In this document: piece after piece, positions 1 through 8,619 of the stretch
How the letters are laid out: the number at the start of each line of letters is the position of its first letter
How positions within the stretch are numbered: position 1 is the first letter of the stretch
Assembly: GCF_900188235.1 (NCBI RefSeq)
Contig: NZ_FZNT01000002.1
Span: forward strand, 372,001-436,000
Origin: Lutibacter agarilyticus
GTDB lineage: Bacteria > Bacteroidota > Bacteroidia > Flavobacteriales > Flavobacteriaceae
Direction of reading: 5' to 3'
Length of the DNA: 64,000 bases
Position numbers and translations under genes: made by a program
The notes under the pieces: generated by a model
The model's database searches: none
Told to the model about the DNA's origin: nothing
The model's input: the letters and a program-made list of their open reading frames with translations, nothing else

Positions 1-74
1 CACTAAAATTAGAATGTGAAGGCAACATTAACTCTGTTAAAATTACTACTGAATCATCAGACGTTTTAAAATTA

Positions 75-440
75 TTATTCATAAATATTATTTCTATCGG
101 TTTTTTCAACTTTGGTTACGTAATATTTTGTATCACCCAACCAAAAAAAAGTTTTAAAACGCTCTTTATAAGTTAGTCTAACATAAGCGCCTTGATAATC
201 GCCTAATTGTTGAATTAATTTTTTTTCGTGATCTTCAACCGAAAATTTAAATATTTGTCCTTCAGAAACTCCTTGGCTAATTTCGCCTTCCCAAGTTTTA
301 AAAATTACACCTTTATGGCTAAATTTCACCAATTCACCAGCTCTGTAACCTTCACTATAGGTAATGTAATAAATAGCTAAAAAATATAATGTACCTCCTA
401 TAAGTAAAATACCTAACACCCAAAATAGAAACTTTTTCAT
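75..440 (-). CDS. Small membrane-anchored conserved hypothetical protein
   Basis: A 121-residue protein with one hydrophobic segment at about residues 4-26, followed by a polar domain rich in beta-prone residues (motifs such as YSEGYRAGELVKFSHKG). It looks like an inner-membrane anchored or secreted small domain. Proteins of this appearance are common in Flavobacteriia, and I recall them carrying an unlikely 6-phosphogluconate dehydrogenase label; nothing here supports that enzyme, which is about four times longer and has a Rossmann fold. It is separated from the molybdenum hydroxylase pair upstream by about 135 bp of AT-rich DNA, so it is probably transcribed alone. Function unknown. Confidence 0.7.
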   Translation of the reverse strand: MKKFLFWVLGILLIGGTLYFLAIYYITYSEGYRAGELVKFSHKGVIFKTWEGEISQGVSEGQIFKFSVEDHEKKLIQQLGDYQGAYVRLTYKERFKTFFWLGDTKYYVTKVEKTDRNNIYE

Positions 441-575
441 AGTAGTTATTTAAAAGAAATTCAGTTAAATGAATTTCAAAGTTAATTTTTTAAATAGAAT
501 ACACGTATAATTCGACTGTTTTTTACAAATAAATAACAAATTGTTAATTAAATATTGCTTTGTTAATTTTGATAG

Positions 576-2753
576 TTAAGCCTTTTTTAGTGCTTCTAAA
601 ATTCTTTTTGAAGTAACTGGCATTCTATATACTCTTGCACCAGAAGCATCAAAAACAGCATTTGCTATAGCGCCACCAACACAAATAATTGCAGGCTCTC
701 CACCACCTTGTGGTTTTGCATCCATTTTATCTCTAAAAACACAGGTTATTTCAGGTGTTTTTGAAAATTTATTAATTTCATAATTTTTGAAATTTCTAGT
801 TTTTACGTTTCCACCACTGAATTCAACTTCTTCAAACAAAGCGTATCCTAAACCCATAGTAATACCACCTTCAGTTTGAACTGTTGCTCCGTGTGGATTT
901 ACAACTTGCCCCATATCTTGAGCACATACAATTTTTATAGGCTGAACTTCTCCTGAATTTTTATCTACAAACACTTCGGTAATAATTGCCACACAAGTAC
1001 CTGCATCTTCTCCTAATGCAATACCAAAGCCATGGCCCTCTTTCTTTTTCCGATTCCAGTCAAAAGTTTCAGCAGCCAATTGAAGTGTTGCAGTCATATT
1101 TAAATGGTCCAAGTTTTTTAACCTAAATGCCAACGGATCCATTCCTATTTTATAAGCAACACTATCAATATGAGATTCTCGTGCAAAAGTGGTTGAATTA
1201 TTTCCGGGAGCTCTCCAAGCACCAGTTCCAACTGGATGAACACTTTGATTTTTTAATTTATTGGTATGACTATCACCTTTTACATTTTTTTCATTAAACA
1301 TCCTAGTTCTATGGTTTTCAATACCATAAAAAAGCGATGTTCCACGAGTTCCTGCGCAATAAATATCAAAATCCCACATGGTTAATTTGCCTTCTTTATT
1401 TACTCCTGAAGTAACATTCATTACAGCTGCTGGCCTAAATCTATCATACATAAATTCTTCTTTTCTACTCCAAACCAATTGTACAGGTTTTCCGCAGGAT
1501 TTTGAAATTAAAGCGGCTTCAATAGCTTGTTTGTTGTAGATTTTTCCACCAAAACCACCGCCAATAAAAATTTGTTTTACGTGTACTTTTTCAAGCTCAA
1601 TATGTAAGGCATTTGCCAATTGCTTTTGCAAACCAAAAGGTGTTTGTGTTGAAGCCCAAATAATTAACTTTTCACCTTCAAAATAGCAAGTTGCGGAATG
1701 GGTTTCCATAGGCGCGTGTGCTTTATAACCATCGTGATATTTTTCTTTTAAAATGGTTTTTGAAATTGCTCTTCCAATGGTTAAATCCCCACCATCTTTA
1801 AATACATTATAATCTGTGATTTGGTCTTCTAAATGTTGAAAAATAGTATCAGTATCAGTAGTTGGTTCAGGTGTATTCCAAGTTACTTTTACTTTTCGAG
1901 CAGCTTTATTGGCAATTTCTAAATTGTTATGCACCACCGCAACCAAATCGCCTTCATTAATTAATGTGATGCCTTCAAAAGTTGTCAATTCTGAAGCATC
2001 AACAGCTATTTTTTTTGAACCATAAACAGCTGGCCTAACAACTTTGGCATACACCATTTCTGGTAATTTAATATCTCCTGAATATTGGGCTTTTCCGGTA
2101 ACTTTTGACAACGCATCTGTACTTATAATTGACTGTCCTATAAGTTTAAAATCGCTCGACTTTTTAATTTCTGGCTTTGTAGAAAGGCTTTTAACTATTT
2201 TTTTCCCTTTGGTAATTTCAGCAAACGTAATTTTTTTTGAAGGATTATTTTTAACAAAAATAACACCCTCTTCAATGGTTAAAGCCGTTTTAGTTACTTG
2301 TAACTTTTCAGCGGCTAAATCCAATAAAATTTCACGAGCTTCAGCAGCAGCAGCTCTTATTACTGGATCGGCAAAACGCGTGGTTAAGGAACCCCAAGTT
2401 CCGGCGTCATACGGACATAATTCTGTATCGCCCATCACCATATCAACAGCATAAATTGATACTTGTAATTCATCGGCCAATACTTGTGCTAAAGAAGTAA
2501 TAATTCCTTGACCCATTTCAATTTTCCCAGTGTAACAATCTACACGTCCATCTTCTTTTACTCTTAAATATGCATTGAAATTTGAAAGATCTTCCTTATC
2601 ATTTTGTCCCCAGCCATTTAACAACGATAATTTTCCGATACAAAAAACAACAATAATTCCGCCACCTAATTTTTTTAAGAAGTCACGTCTATCTAACTGA
2701 ATAGGTTCATTTACATCGTTAAAATATAATTCATCAATTTTTTCAGGTTTCAT
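576..2753 (-). CDS. Tat-exported xanthine dehydrogenase family molybdopterin-binding subunit
   Basis: Large subunit of a molybdenum hydroxylase. The N-terminus carries a twin-arginine motif, RRDFLKK at residues 22-28, followed by a hydrophobic stretch, so the folded enzyme should be exported to the periplasm. The molybdopterin-contact motif GGGFGGK lies at residues 398-404, and a C-terminal GGGEPA near residue 688 holds the glutamate that is catalytic in this family. At 725 residues it has the length of the isoquinoline 1-oxidoreductase (IorB)/aldehyde oxidase-like branch rather than xanthine dehydrogenase itself. It lies 2 bp downstream of the [2Fe-2S] subunit gene, so the two are co-transcribed and form a heterodimer. 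No FAD subunit, XdhC-type chaperone or cytochrome partner is adjacent. The substrate cannot be read from sequence; an aromatic heterocycle or aldehyde is a guess. Confidence 0.9.
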   Translation of the reverse strand: MKPEKIDELYFNDVNEPIQLDRRDFLKKLGGGIIVVFCIGKLSLLNGWGQNDKEDLSNFNAYLRVKEDGRVDCYTGKIEMGQGIITSLAQVLADELQVSIYAVDMVMGDTELCPYDAGTWGSLTTRFADPVIRAAAAEAREILLDLAAEKLQVTKTALTIEEGVIFVKNNPSKKITFAEITKGKKIVKSLSTKPEIKKSSDFKLIGQSIISTDALSKVTGKAQYSGDIKLPEMVYAKVVRPAVYGSKKIAVDASELTTFEGITLINEGDLVAVVHNNLEIANKAARKVKVTWNTPEPTTDTDTIFQHLEDQITDYNVFKDGGDLTIGRAISKTILKEKYHDGYKAHAPMETHSATCYFEGEKLIIWASTQTPFGLQKQLANALHIELEKVHVKQIFIGGGFGGKIYNKQAIEAALISKSCGKPVQLVWSRKEEFMYDRFRPAAVMNVTSGVNKEGKLTMWDFDIYCAGTRGTSLFYGIENHRTRMFNEKNVKGDSHTNKLKNQSVHPVGTGAWRAPGNNSTTFARESHIDSVAYKIGMDPLAFRLKNLDHLNMTATLQLAAETFDWNRKKKEGHGFGIALGEDAGTCVAIITEVFVDKNSGEVQPIKIVCAQDMGQVVNPHGATVQTEGGITMGLGYALFEEVEFSGGNVKTRNFKNYEINKFSKTPEITCVFRDKMDAKPQGGGEPAIICVGGAIANAVFDASGARVYRMPVTSKRILEALKKA

Positions 2754-2755
2754 AA

Positions 2756-3232
2756 TTAAAAGTTTTTATTCATTTCTATTCCAGCTAATTGAATGGCTTC
2801 AACAATTCGATTGTACGATCCACATCGGCATAAATTTTCTTCCATTCCGTTGATTACTTCATTGCGTGTTGGTGTTGGGTTTTTTAGTAACAATCCGTAA
2901 GCATTCATAATCATTCCCGGCGTACAAAATCCGCATTGCAATGCATCTTTTTCAACAAATGCTTTTTGAAGTGGATGTAAATTTCCGTTTTCTTCCAAAC
3001 CTTCAATAGTTAAAATAGTTTTATTTACAACATCTTCAACAGCTAACATACACGATCTTAAAGCTTCATTATTAATAACCACAGTACAAGCACCACAATC
3101 GCCTAAACCACAGCCAAATTTTGTACCTGTTTTATCTAAATATTCTCTAATAACTGTTAATAAAGATTCATTTCCTTCAACCTCAACAGTGACTGGTTTA
3201 CCATTTAATGTAAAACTAATAGATTGTTTCAT
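2756..3232 (-). CDS. [2Fe-2S] iron-sulfur subunit of molybdenum hydroxylase
   Basis: Small electron-transfer subunit of 158 residues. The N-terminal plant-ferredoxin-like cluster is ligated by C41, C46, C49 and C61, and the C-terminal four-helix cluster by C100, C103, C135 and C137, the full eight-cysteine set of the xanthine oxidase/IorA family. It has no signal peptide of its own; in this family it is normally exported as a passenger with the Tat-tagged large subunit, which starts 2 bp downstream. It probably passes electrons from the molybdenum centre to an external acceptor, since no FAD domain or subunit is present. First gene of a two-gene operon; I saw no clear promoter element in the 234-bp gap upstream. 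Confidence 0.92.
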   Translation of the reverse strand: MKQSISFTLNGKPVTVEVEGNESLLTVIREYLDKTGTKFGCGLGDCGACTVVINNEALRSCMLAVEDVVNKTILTIEGLEENGNLHPLQKAFVEKDALQCGFCTPGMIMNAYGLLLKNPTPTRNEVINGMEENLCRCGSYNRIVEAIQLAGIEMNKNF

Positions 3233-3466
3233 TTTAAAAATTACTTATCATTTATCCTTTAAAATTACTCAATAATTCAATAATTATCTAAGCTTCGTTT
3301 AGTTAAAAATCACCAATTCTGTTATTTAAAATTATTCTAATTTATAATTTCAACTAAAACCTGTAACATTTTGTAAAAATTAACAACATATTAATTGAGA
3401 ACGATTTTTAAGATTTTTAAAAATTGTATCTTTAATAACTATTTTAACCTTTAAATTTTTTGAAAA

Positions 3467-4396
3467 ATGATTGGATCGTATGTTTTTATTTTTATTGTTG
3501 TTGTACTAGTTGCCACTGGTTTATTTACCGTAAAACAACAAACAGTTGCTATTATTGAACGTTTTGGTAAATTTCAAAGTTCAAGAAATGCCGGCCTTCA
3601 ATTAAAAATACCGATTATTGATAAAGTAGCCGGACGTGTAAGTTTACGTGTGCAACAATTAGATGTAATTGTTGAAACCAAAACCAAAGATGATGTTTTT
3701 GTGCATTTAAAAATATCGGTTCAGTTTTTAATTAGACCCGATCACGTATATGATGCTTTTTACAAGCTTCAAAATCCTGATGAACAAATTACCGCCTTTA
3801 TTTTTGATGTGGTGCGTGCTGAAGTTCCAAAAATGATTTTGGATGATGTTTTTGAAAAGAAAGAAGAAATTGCCTTAGCTATTCAACGTGATTTAAAACA
3901 AGCAATGCTTAATTATGGATATGATATTATTAAAGCTTTGGTAACAGATATTGATCCTGATGAAAAAGTGAAAATTGCCATGAACCGAATTAACGCTGCT
4001 GACCGTGAAAAAATTGCTGCACAACACGAAGGTGATGCACAACGTATTTTAATTGTTGAACGTGCCAAAGCAGAAGCTGAAAGTAAACGTTTACAAGGAA
4101 AAGGTATTGCAGACCAACGTAGAGAAATTGCACGTGGTTTAGAAGAAAGTGTGGTAGTTTTAAACAGAGCTGGTATTAATAGCCAAGAAGCTTCTGCATT
4201 GATTATTATTACCCAACATTATGATACGTTACAAAGTATTGGTGCTGATACAAAATCTAACTTAATTTTGTTACCGAATAACCCGAATGCTGCTAGTACT
4301 ATGTTGAATGATATGGTTACAAGTTTGGTTGCTGCTAATAAAATGGTTGAAACGGATGCAGCCATAGCTGAAGTCACTAAAAAAACAAAAAAGTAA
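3467..4396 (+). CDS. SPFH/Band 7 domain (stomatin-like) membrane protein
   Basis: A 309-residue stomatin/prohibitin-type protein. It has an N-terminal transmembrane segment (about residues 3-22), then the SPFH domain with the typical [16 protein letters not shown] entry and [12 protein letters not shown] core, then an Ala/Glu-rich helical region (about 180-230) that oligomerises in relatives. Such proteins scaffold membrane microdomains and protease complexes; no NfeD partner is adjacent. The stop codon is 1 bp from the YbjQ-like start, so the two form an operon. The start is the first ATG, preceded by an A-rich tract, as is usual for this lineage. Confidence 0.9.
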   Translation: MIGSYVFIFIVVVLVATGLFTVKQQTVAIIERFGKFQSSRNAGLQLKIPIIDKVAGRVSLRVQQLDVIVETKTKDDVFVHLKISVQFLIRPDHVYDAFYKLQNPDEQITAFIFDVVRAEVPKMILDDVFEKKEEIALAIQRDLKQAMLNYGYDIIKALVTDIDPDEKVKIAMNRINAADREKIAAQHEGDAQRILIVERAKAEAESKRLQGKGIADQRREIARGLEESVVVLNRAGINSQEASALIIITQHYDTLQSIGADTKSNLILLPNNPNAASTMLNDMVTSLVAANKMVETDAAIAEVTKKTKK

Positions 4397-4397
4397 C

Positions 4398-4715
4398 ATG
4401 ATAGTAACAACAACAAATACATTAGAAACACATACTGTGAAAGAGTATTTAGGTATTGTAACTGGTGAAACTATTATTGGCGCTAATATTTTTAAAGATT
4501 TTTTTGCCGGAATTAGAGATATTGTTGGCGGACGATCTGGTTCTTATGAACGCGTTTTAAGAGAAGCTAAAGACACTGCCTTAAAAGAAATGCAAGAACA
4601 AGCACAAAGACTTGGTGCAACTGCAGTTATTGGTGTTGACTTAGATTATGAAACCGTTGGACCAAACGGCGGCATGTTAATGGTTACCGCCTCAGGAACT
4701 GCTGTTAAATTTTAA
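4398..4715 (+). CDS. YbjQ family protein
   Basis: A 105-residue protein covering the whole YbjQ (DUF74) fold: an N-terminal strand with [15 protein letters not shown], then [16 protein letters not shown], a central helix with [20 protein letters not shown], and a C-terminal [10 protein letters not shown] strand. The family forms pentameric rings and is often labelled heavy-metal binding, with weak functional proof. It follows the SPFH gene with a 1-bp gap, so the two are co-expressed; a joint membrane-associated role is an inference from context only. It is followed by a repeat hairpin and a bidirectional terminator. Confidence 0.9.
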   Translation: MIVTTTNTLETHTVKEYLGIVTGETIIGANIFKDFFAGIRDIVGGRSGSYERVLREAKDTALKEMQEQAQRLGATAVIGVDLDYETVGPNGGMLMVTASGTAVKF

Positions 4716-4737
4716 TATTTAAGTTATCAAAATAATA

Positions 4738-4763
4738 AGATTCTGAAACAAGTTCAGAATGAC
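4738..4763 (-). repeat. Dispersed hairpin repeat, GTCATTCTGAACTTG type
   Basis: On the minus strand this reads GTCATTCTGAACTTGTTTCA followed by GAATCT, an imperfect palindrome (TTCTGAA / TTCAGAA arms around CTTG). Near-identical copies occur at 52847-52874 and 56489-56520 and a divergent inverted copy at 52898-52925. Always intergenic here. Confidence 0.75.
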
Positions 4764-4773
4764 ATATTTTAAA

Positions 4774-4807
4774 AAAAAAATCCTGTACAAATTGTACAGG
4801 ATTTTTT
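4774..4807. terminator. Bidirectional rho-independent terminator
   Basis: A perfect palindrome with arms AATCCTGTACAA and TTGTACAGGATT, flanked by A-tract on the left and T-tract on the right. It lies between convergent genes (ybjQ-like on plus, tatA on minus) and can terminate both. Confidence 0.9.
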
Positions 4808-4826
4808 TAATTTATAGTGTTATTAA

Positions 4827-5027
4827 CTATTTTTTTTCTTTAACTTTTTTACTCTCATCCTCTTTATCTTCATCTTGAGTAGCTTTTTTAAACTCTTTTA
4901 TTCCGCCTCCAAGACCTTTCATTAATTCTGGTAATTTTTTACCCCCAAACAATAATAAAATTGCCAAACCAATAATTATCCATTGCCAAGGACCAACCAT
5001 TCCTAAAAATATAGTAAGTGCATTCAT
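4827..5027 (-). CDS. tatA: Sec-independent translocase subunit TatA/E
   Basis: A 66-residue TatA/E protein. It has a short N-terminal membrane helix (about residues 12-24, GPWQWIIIGLAILLLFGG), the FGGKKLPEL hinge, an amphipathic helix (LMKGLGGGIKEFKKA) and an acidic/lysine-rich tail. TatA oligomers form the transient pore for folded proteins with twin-arginine signals; the molybdenum hydroxylase 1.6 kb away carries such a signal. tatB/tatC are not in the window, and in this lineage tatA commonly stands apart from tatC. Monocistronic, with a strong shared terminator just downstream. Confidence 0.93.
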   Translation of the reverse strand: MNALTIFLGMVGPWQWIIIGLAILLLFGGKKLPELMKGLGGGIKEFKKATQDEDKEDESKKVKEKK

Positions 5028-5116
5028 TTTTTAAAATTTTGAGTTACAAAGATAGTAATTAATTCAAAACTAAGTTCATCTTTTAAAAACTCAGTTTATG
5101 TAAGCTTTTTTATCAA

Positions 5117-5788
5117 TTATTTTTGTTCAATTTTACCACCAATAACTTTCTTTGTTTTTAAAGCTTCCGGATTTCCTTTGTAATAAATAGTTCCTCCAAA
5201 ATTAACTTTAGCGTCTAACATTTCAGAAACGGTAACTTCAACCACTGCTCCTGCAGATGATACTGCTGTTGTTTGAATACTTTGAACTTCAAAACCTTTA
5301 TAAATTCCTCCAGTATTTGCTTCAATTTTTTGATTTTGAACTGTACCTTCAATATCAATAATTCCTCCTGAAACACATTTAACAGTTAAATATTTAATGG
5401 CTAATGACATTTCAATATGTGCACCTTCTTGTGTTTTTAATTCTAAATGTTGCTGCTTTATAATTTCATTAGAAAAAATATGTGAGCCTTCATTAGCATC
5501 TAAAGTTGCAATATTATCTTGATAATATAATTTTATAGTTACATCATCGTATTTAAATCCTTCAATAAGTTTTAAACTAAACTTTAAAGTTCCATTTTTA
5601 TTTTTAACCGAAACCTGGTTGGCTTTAGTACCTGTAACTACTACCTTTGTTTCATTAGCTTTTATCAATTCAACTTCTAAGCCACTAAAAACTTTTAAGG
5701 TGTTAAAATCACCTAATTTTGTTTCTATTGCTTCTTGTGAAAACAGCAGTGATGTTGTTAATAATAGTAATAATGTTAATTTTTTCAT
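5117..5788 (-). CDS. Secreted GIN-domain (DUF2807) beta-helix protein
   Basis: A 223-residue protein with a signal peptide (about residues 1-17, ending LLFSQ) and a repetitive short-strand sequence typical of the GIN/DUF2807 auto-transporter-adhesin head domain, a right-handed beta-helix. Recurrent patterns such as LKVFSGLEVELIKANETKVVVTG and LDANEGSHI mark the coils. Predicted periplasmic or cell-surface; no biochemical role is established for the family. It lies 12 bp downstream of the DUF302 gene and is probably co-transcribed with it. Confidence 0.85.
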   Translation of the reverse strand: MKKLTLLLLLTTSLLFSQEAIETKLGDFNTLKVFSGLEVELIKANETKVVVTGTKANQVSVKNKNGTLKFSLKLIEGFKYDDVTIKLYYQDNIATLDANEGSHIFSNEIIKQQHLELKTQEGAHIEMSLAIKYLTVKCVSGGIIDIEGTVQNQKIEANTGGIYKGFEVQSIQTTAVSSAGAVVEVTVSEMLDAKVNFGGTIYYKGNPEALKTKKVIGGKIEQK

Positions 5789-5800
5789 TCTTAGTATTTA

Positions 5801-6193
5801 TTATTTTAAGTTATCAATTACTCGTTTCACTTTAGCTTGAATTTCAATTGCTAACTTACCAAGTTTTTCATTTTCTACTGAATTCATAGCAGCAATTGGA
5901 TCAACAGCTGAAACTTCAATATCACCATTTTCATGGGCTTCAACAATAAAATTACAAGGAAGAAAAACACCTATTTTATCTTCACTTTTTAAAGCTTCGT
6001 AAGCAAATTGAGGATTACAAGCACCTAAAATGGTATACTTTTTAAAATCAACATCAATTTTATTTTTTAATGTTTTATCAATGCTAATTTCTGTAAGCAC
6101 TCCAAAACCCTCTTTTTTTAATTCGGCTGTAGTTAATGCTATAGCCTCATCAAATGAAATGTTTCCTAAAATTTTACTAAAATAATAACTCAT
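5801..6193 (-). CDS. DUF302 domain protein
   Basis: A 130-residue protein spanning a single DUF302 domain. Features seen are the N-terminal FDEAIALTTAELKKEGFGVLTEI helix-strand, the central YTILGACNPQFAYEAL motif and the later GVFLPCNFIVEA strand, which match the conserved core of this family. No signal peptide. DUF302 proteins are small alpha/beta proteins of unknown function, sometimes near redox or copper genes. First gene of a likely two-gene operon with the GIN-domain gene. Confidence 0.88.
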   Translation of the reverse strand: MSYYFSKILGNISFDEAIALTTAELKKEGFGVLTEISIDKTLKNKIDVDFKKYTILGACNPQFAYEALKSEDKIGVFLPCNFIVEAHENGDIEVSAVDPIAAMNSVENEKLGKLAIEIQAKVKRVIDNLK

Positions 6194-6256
6194 CCTATTC
6201 AGTTTATATTGATATATATAACTAACAAATTAACCAATAATTGTGCCTTTTTAAAC

Positions 6257-8506
6257 TTATTTTTCTACTTTTTCAAGTAAGGTAAAATCTAAATGTTTAC
6301 GTTCTAAATCGGTGTGTTTTACTTTAATTAAAACGTGATCTCCTAATTGGTATAAATTTTTGGTAGCTTGACCAACTAAAGCATATTGCTTTTCGTCAAA
6401 TAAATAATAATCATCTTTTATTTCACGAATACGGACCATTCCTTCACATTTATTTTCAATAATCTCAACGTAAATTCCCCATTCGGTTACTCCTGAAATT
6501 ACACCCTCAAATTCTTGATCTTTATGATCGGCCATGTATTTGACCTGCATATATTTGATAGAATCTCTTTCAGCTTTTGAAGCTAAATATTCTTGGTTGG
6601 AAGCATGCTTACATTTTTCTTCATACGCTTCAGCTTTTGGAGATTTTCCTCCGTCTAAATAATGCTGTAATAAACGATGTGTCATTACATCAGGATAACG
6701 ACGAATTGGTGATGTAAAATGACTGTAATAATCAAAAGCCAATCCGTAATGCCCAATATTTTCAGTGGTATAAACAGCTTTACTCATAGACCGAACTGCC
6801 AACGTTTCAATCATATTTGCTTCGCCTTTTCCGTGTACATCTTTTAATAACTGATTTAAGGTTGAAGACGTTGTTTTTTTATCTTTTGTATCAATTACAT
6901 TTTTATACCCAAATTTACTTACAATGGTTTGTAATGAAGCTAGTTTATCTAAATCTGGCTCATCGTGCACACGATATATAAATGTGTTTTTACTTGGTAC
7001 TCCTTTTTTACTTCCTATAAATTCAGCCACTTTTCTGTTGGCCAACAACATAAATTCTTCAATTAATTTATTAGCATCTTTAGCTTCCTTAAAAAATACA
7101 CCTATAGGCTCTGCTTTTTCATTTAAATTAAATTTAACCTCTACTCTATCAAAAGTAATAGCACCTTGCTGTAAACGTTTCTTTCGAAGTTTTTTGGCTA
7201 ATTCGTTTAATTTTAAAATAGCTGTTACAATTGCTGGCTGCACTGTGTATGCTTCACCTGTTATTGAAATTTCTTGTGAAACTTCACAATTTAACTGCTG
7301 GTTGAGCGAAGTAGAAACCTCTTTCTCAGTATTTTTTTCAATAATTTCTTGTGCTTCTTCATACGCAAAACGCTTATCAGAATACGTTACTGTTCTTCCA
7401 AACCACTCGTTTAACACATGCCCTTTTTCATTCATTTCAAAAACAGCTGAAAAAGTTAATTTTTCTTCATTAGGACGTAAAGAACAAACTCCGTTAGACA
7501 ATACTTCTGGAAGCATTGGAACCACACGATCTACTAAATAAACCGATGTTGCTCTTTCATAAGCTTCATCTTCAATAATTCCTTTTTCTTCAACATAATG
7601 TGAAACATCGGCAATATGAATTCCTATTTCATAGTTTCCATTTTCTAATACTTCAAAAGACAAGGCATCATCAAAATCTTTCGCATCTTTCGGGTCAATG
7701 GTAAAGGTTAAATCTTTATGCATATCTCTTCTTTTTGAAATTTCTTCTTCAGTAATTTCAAACGATAATTTACCCGCTTCCTCTTCTACATTATCAGGAA
7801 ATTTATACGGTAATCCATATTCTAATAAAATAGAATGAATCTCAGTTTCGTGATCTCCAGGCATTCCTAAAACCTCAACAACTTCTCCAAACGGATTTTT
7901 AGAATTTGTAGGCCAGTCGGTCATTTTAGCCAATACTTTTACACCATCTTCAGCACCTCTTAATTTATTCTTCGGAATAAAAATATCAACATACATTTTT
8001 GAATCATCAGGTACTAAAAAACCAAAGTTTTTATTGAGTTGTAATACGCCAACAAATTCGGTTTTTGCACGTTGAATTATTTCAACAACATCACCTTCTT
8101 GTTTACTACTATTTCTACGGTTATATAAATAAATTTTTACCGTATCCTTGTCTAAACCTTTGTTTAAGTTTCGCGACGGAATGTAAATATCTTTCTCTAA
8201 ATCGTCACAAACAAAATAAGCATTTCCATTACTAGTAGCATCTAAAATACCAATATAATATTTGTCTAATGGAATAATTTTAAACTTTCCACGCTCTACT
8301 TCATCAACTTTTTGCTGGCCTTTTAATTCTTCTAATTTTTGAATAATTTGATTTCTCCCATTCGCATCTGTAATTTCTAATTTAGCTGCTATTTGCTTAT
8401 AATTTAAACTTTTATTAAAATCTTGATTTAATAATTTTAGTATATTTCTAGTTAAATCTTTGATAACGTTTCCTTTCTTTTTATATATTTTTTTCTTCTT
8501 CGACAT
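6257..8506 (-). CDS. rnr: Ribonuclease R
   Basis: A 3'-to-5' exoribonuclease that degrades structured RNA. Domains in order: a lysine-rich N-terminus and winged-helix segment, cold-shock/OB domains, the RNB catalytic domain with DPKDAKDFDDALSFE holding the metal-binding aspartates, and a C-terminal S1 domain (GVISGVTEWGIYVEI). I start at the ATG giving MSKKKKIYKKKG. A longer frame starts at 8599, but its extra 31 residues do not resemble the family, a TACTTTTG promoter element falls inside that stretch, and it would leave only 20 bp to the divergent lipid kinase gene. A polar insert follows FAYEEAQEIIE within the RNB domain, a region that varies between relatives. Confidence 0.95.
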   Translation of the reverse strand: MSKKKKIYKKKGNVIKDLTRNILKLLNQDFNKSLNYKQIAAKLEITDANGRNQIIQKLEELKGQQKVDEVERGKFKIIPLDKYYIGILDATSNGNAYFVCDDLEKDIYIPSRNLNKGLDKDTVKIYLYNRRNSSKQEGDVVEIIQRAKTEFVGVLQLNKNFGFLVPDDSKMYVDIFIPKNKLRGAEDGVKVLAKMTDWPTNSKNPFGEVVEVLGMPGDHETEIHSILLEYGLPYKFPDNVEEEAGKLSFEITEEEISKRRDMHKDLTFTIDPKDAKDFDDALSFEVLENGNYEIGIHIADVSHYVEEKGIIEDEAYERATSVYLVDRVVPMLPEVLSNGVCSLRPNEEKLTFSAVFEMNEKGHVLNEWFGRTVTYSDKRFAYEEAQEIIEKNTEKEVSTSLNQQLNCEVSQEISITGEAYTVQPAIVTAILKLNELAKKLRKKRLQQGAITFDRVEVKFNLNEKAEPIGVFFKEAKDANKLIEEFMLLANRKVAEFIGSKKGVPSKNTFIYRVHDEPDLDKLASLQTIVSKFGYKNVIDTKDKKTTSSTLNQLLKDVHGKGEANMIETLAVRSMSKAVYTTENIGHYGLAFDYYSHFTSPIRRYPDVMTHRLLQHYLDGGKSPKAEAYEEKCKHASNQEYLASKAERDSIKYMQVKYMADHKDQEFEGVISGVTEWGIYVEIIENKCEGMVRIREIKDDYYLFDEKQYALVGQATKNLYQLGDHVLIKVKHTDLERKHLDFTLLEKVEK

Positions 8507-8529
8507 TAAATTCATTTTTTTAATTATTT

Positions 8530-8537
8530 CAAAAGTA
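8530..8537 (-). promoter_or_regulatory. Candidate -7 promoter element for rnr
   Basis: Reads TACTTTTG on the minus strand, matching the Bacteroidetes TAnnTTTG consensus, 23 bp upstream of the preferred rnr ATG. No convincing -33 TTTG was seen at the right distance. Confidence 0.5.
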
Positions 8538-8619
8538 CTATTTTTTAAACTTGATTGTGTTAATAAAACCTTATATAAACTTGAATTTGTATTTTGCATA
8601 AAATTTGATTTTTTAAATT

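Noticed and set aside
1-74. Open plus-strand frame from base 3 (about 58 codons) that could be the C-terminus of a gene starting before the window
   Set aside because: It runs about 100 bases into the minus-strand gene at 75-440 and has no recognisable domain; there is too little sequence to support a call.
8507-8599. Upstream extension of the RNase R frame (31 extra residues)
   Set aside because: The extension is AT-rich, does not look like the family N-terminus, contains a TACTTTTG promoter element and would leave only 20 bp to the divergent gene.
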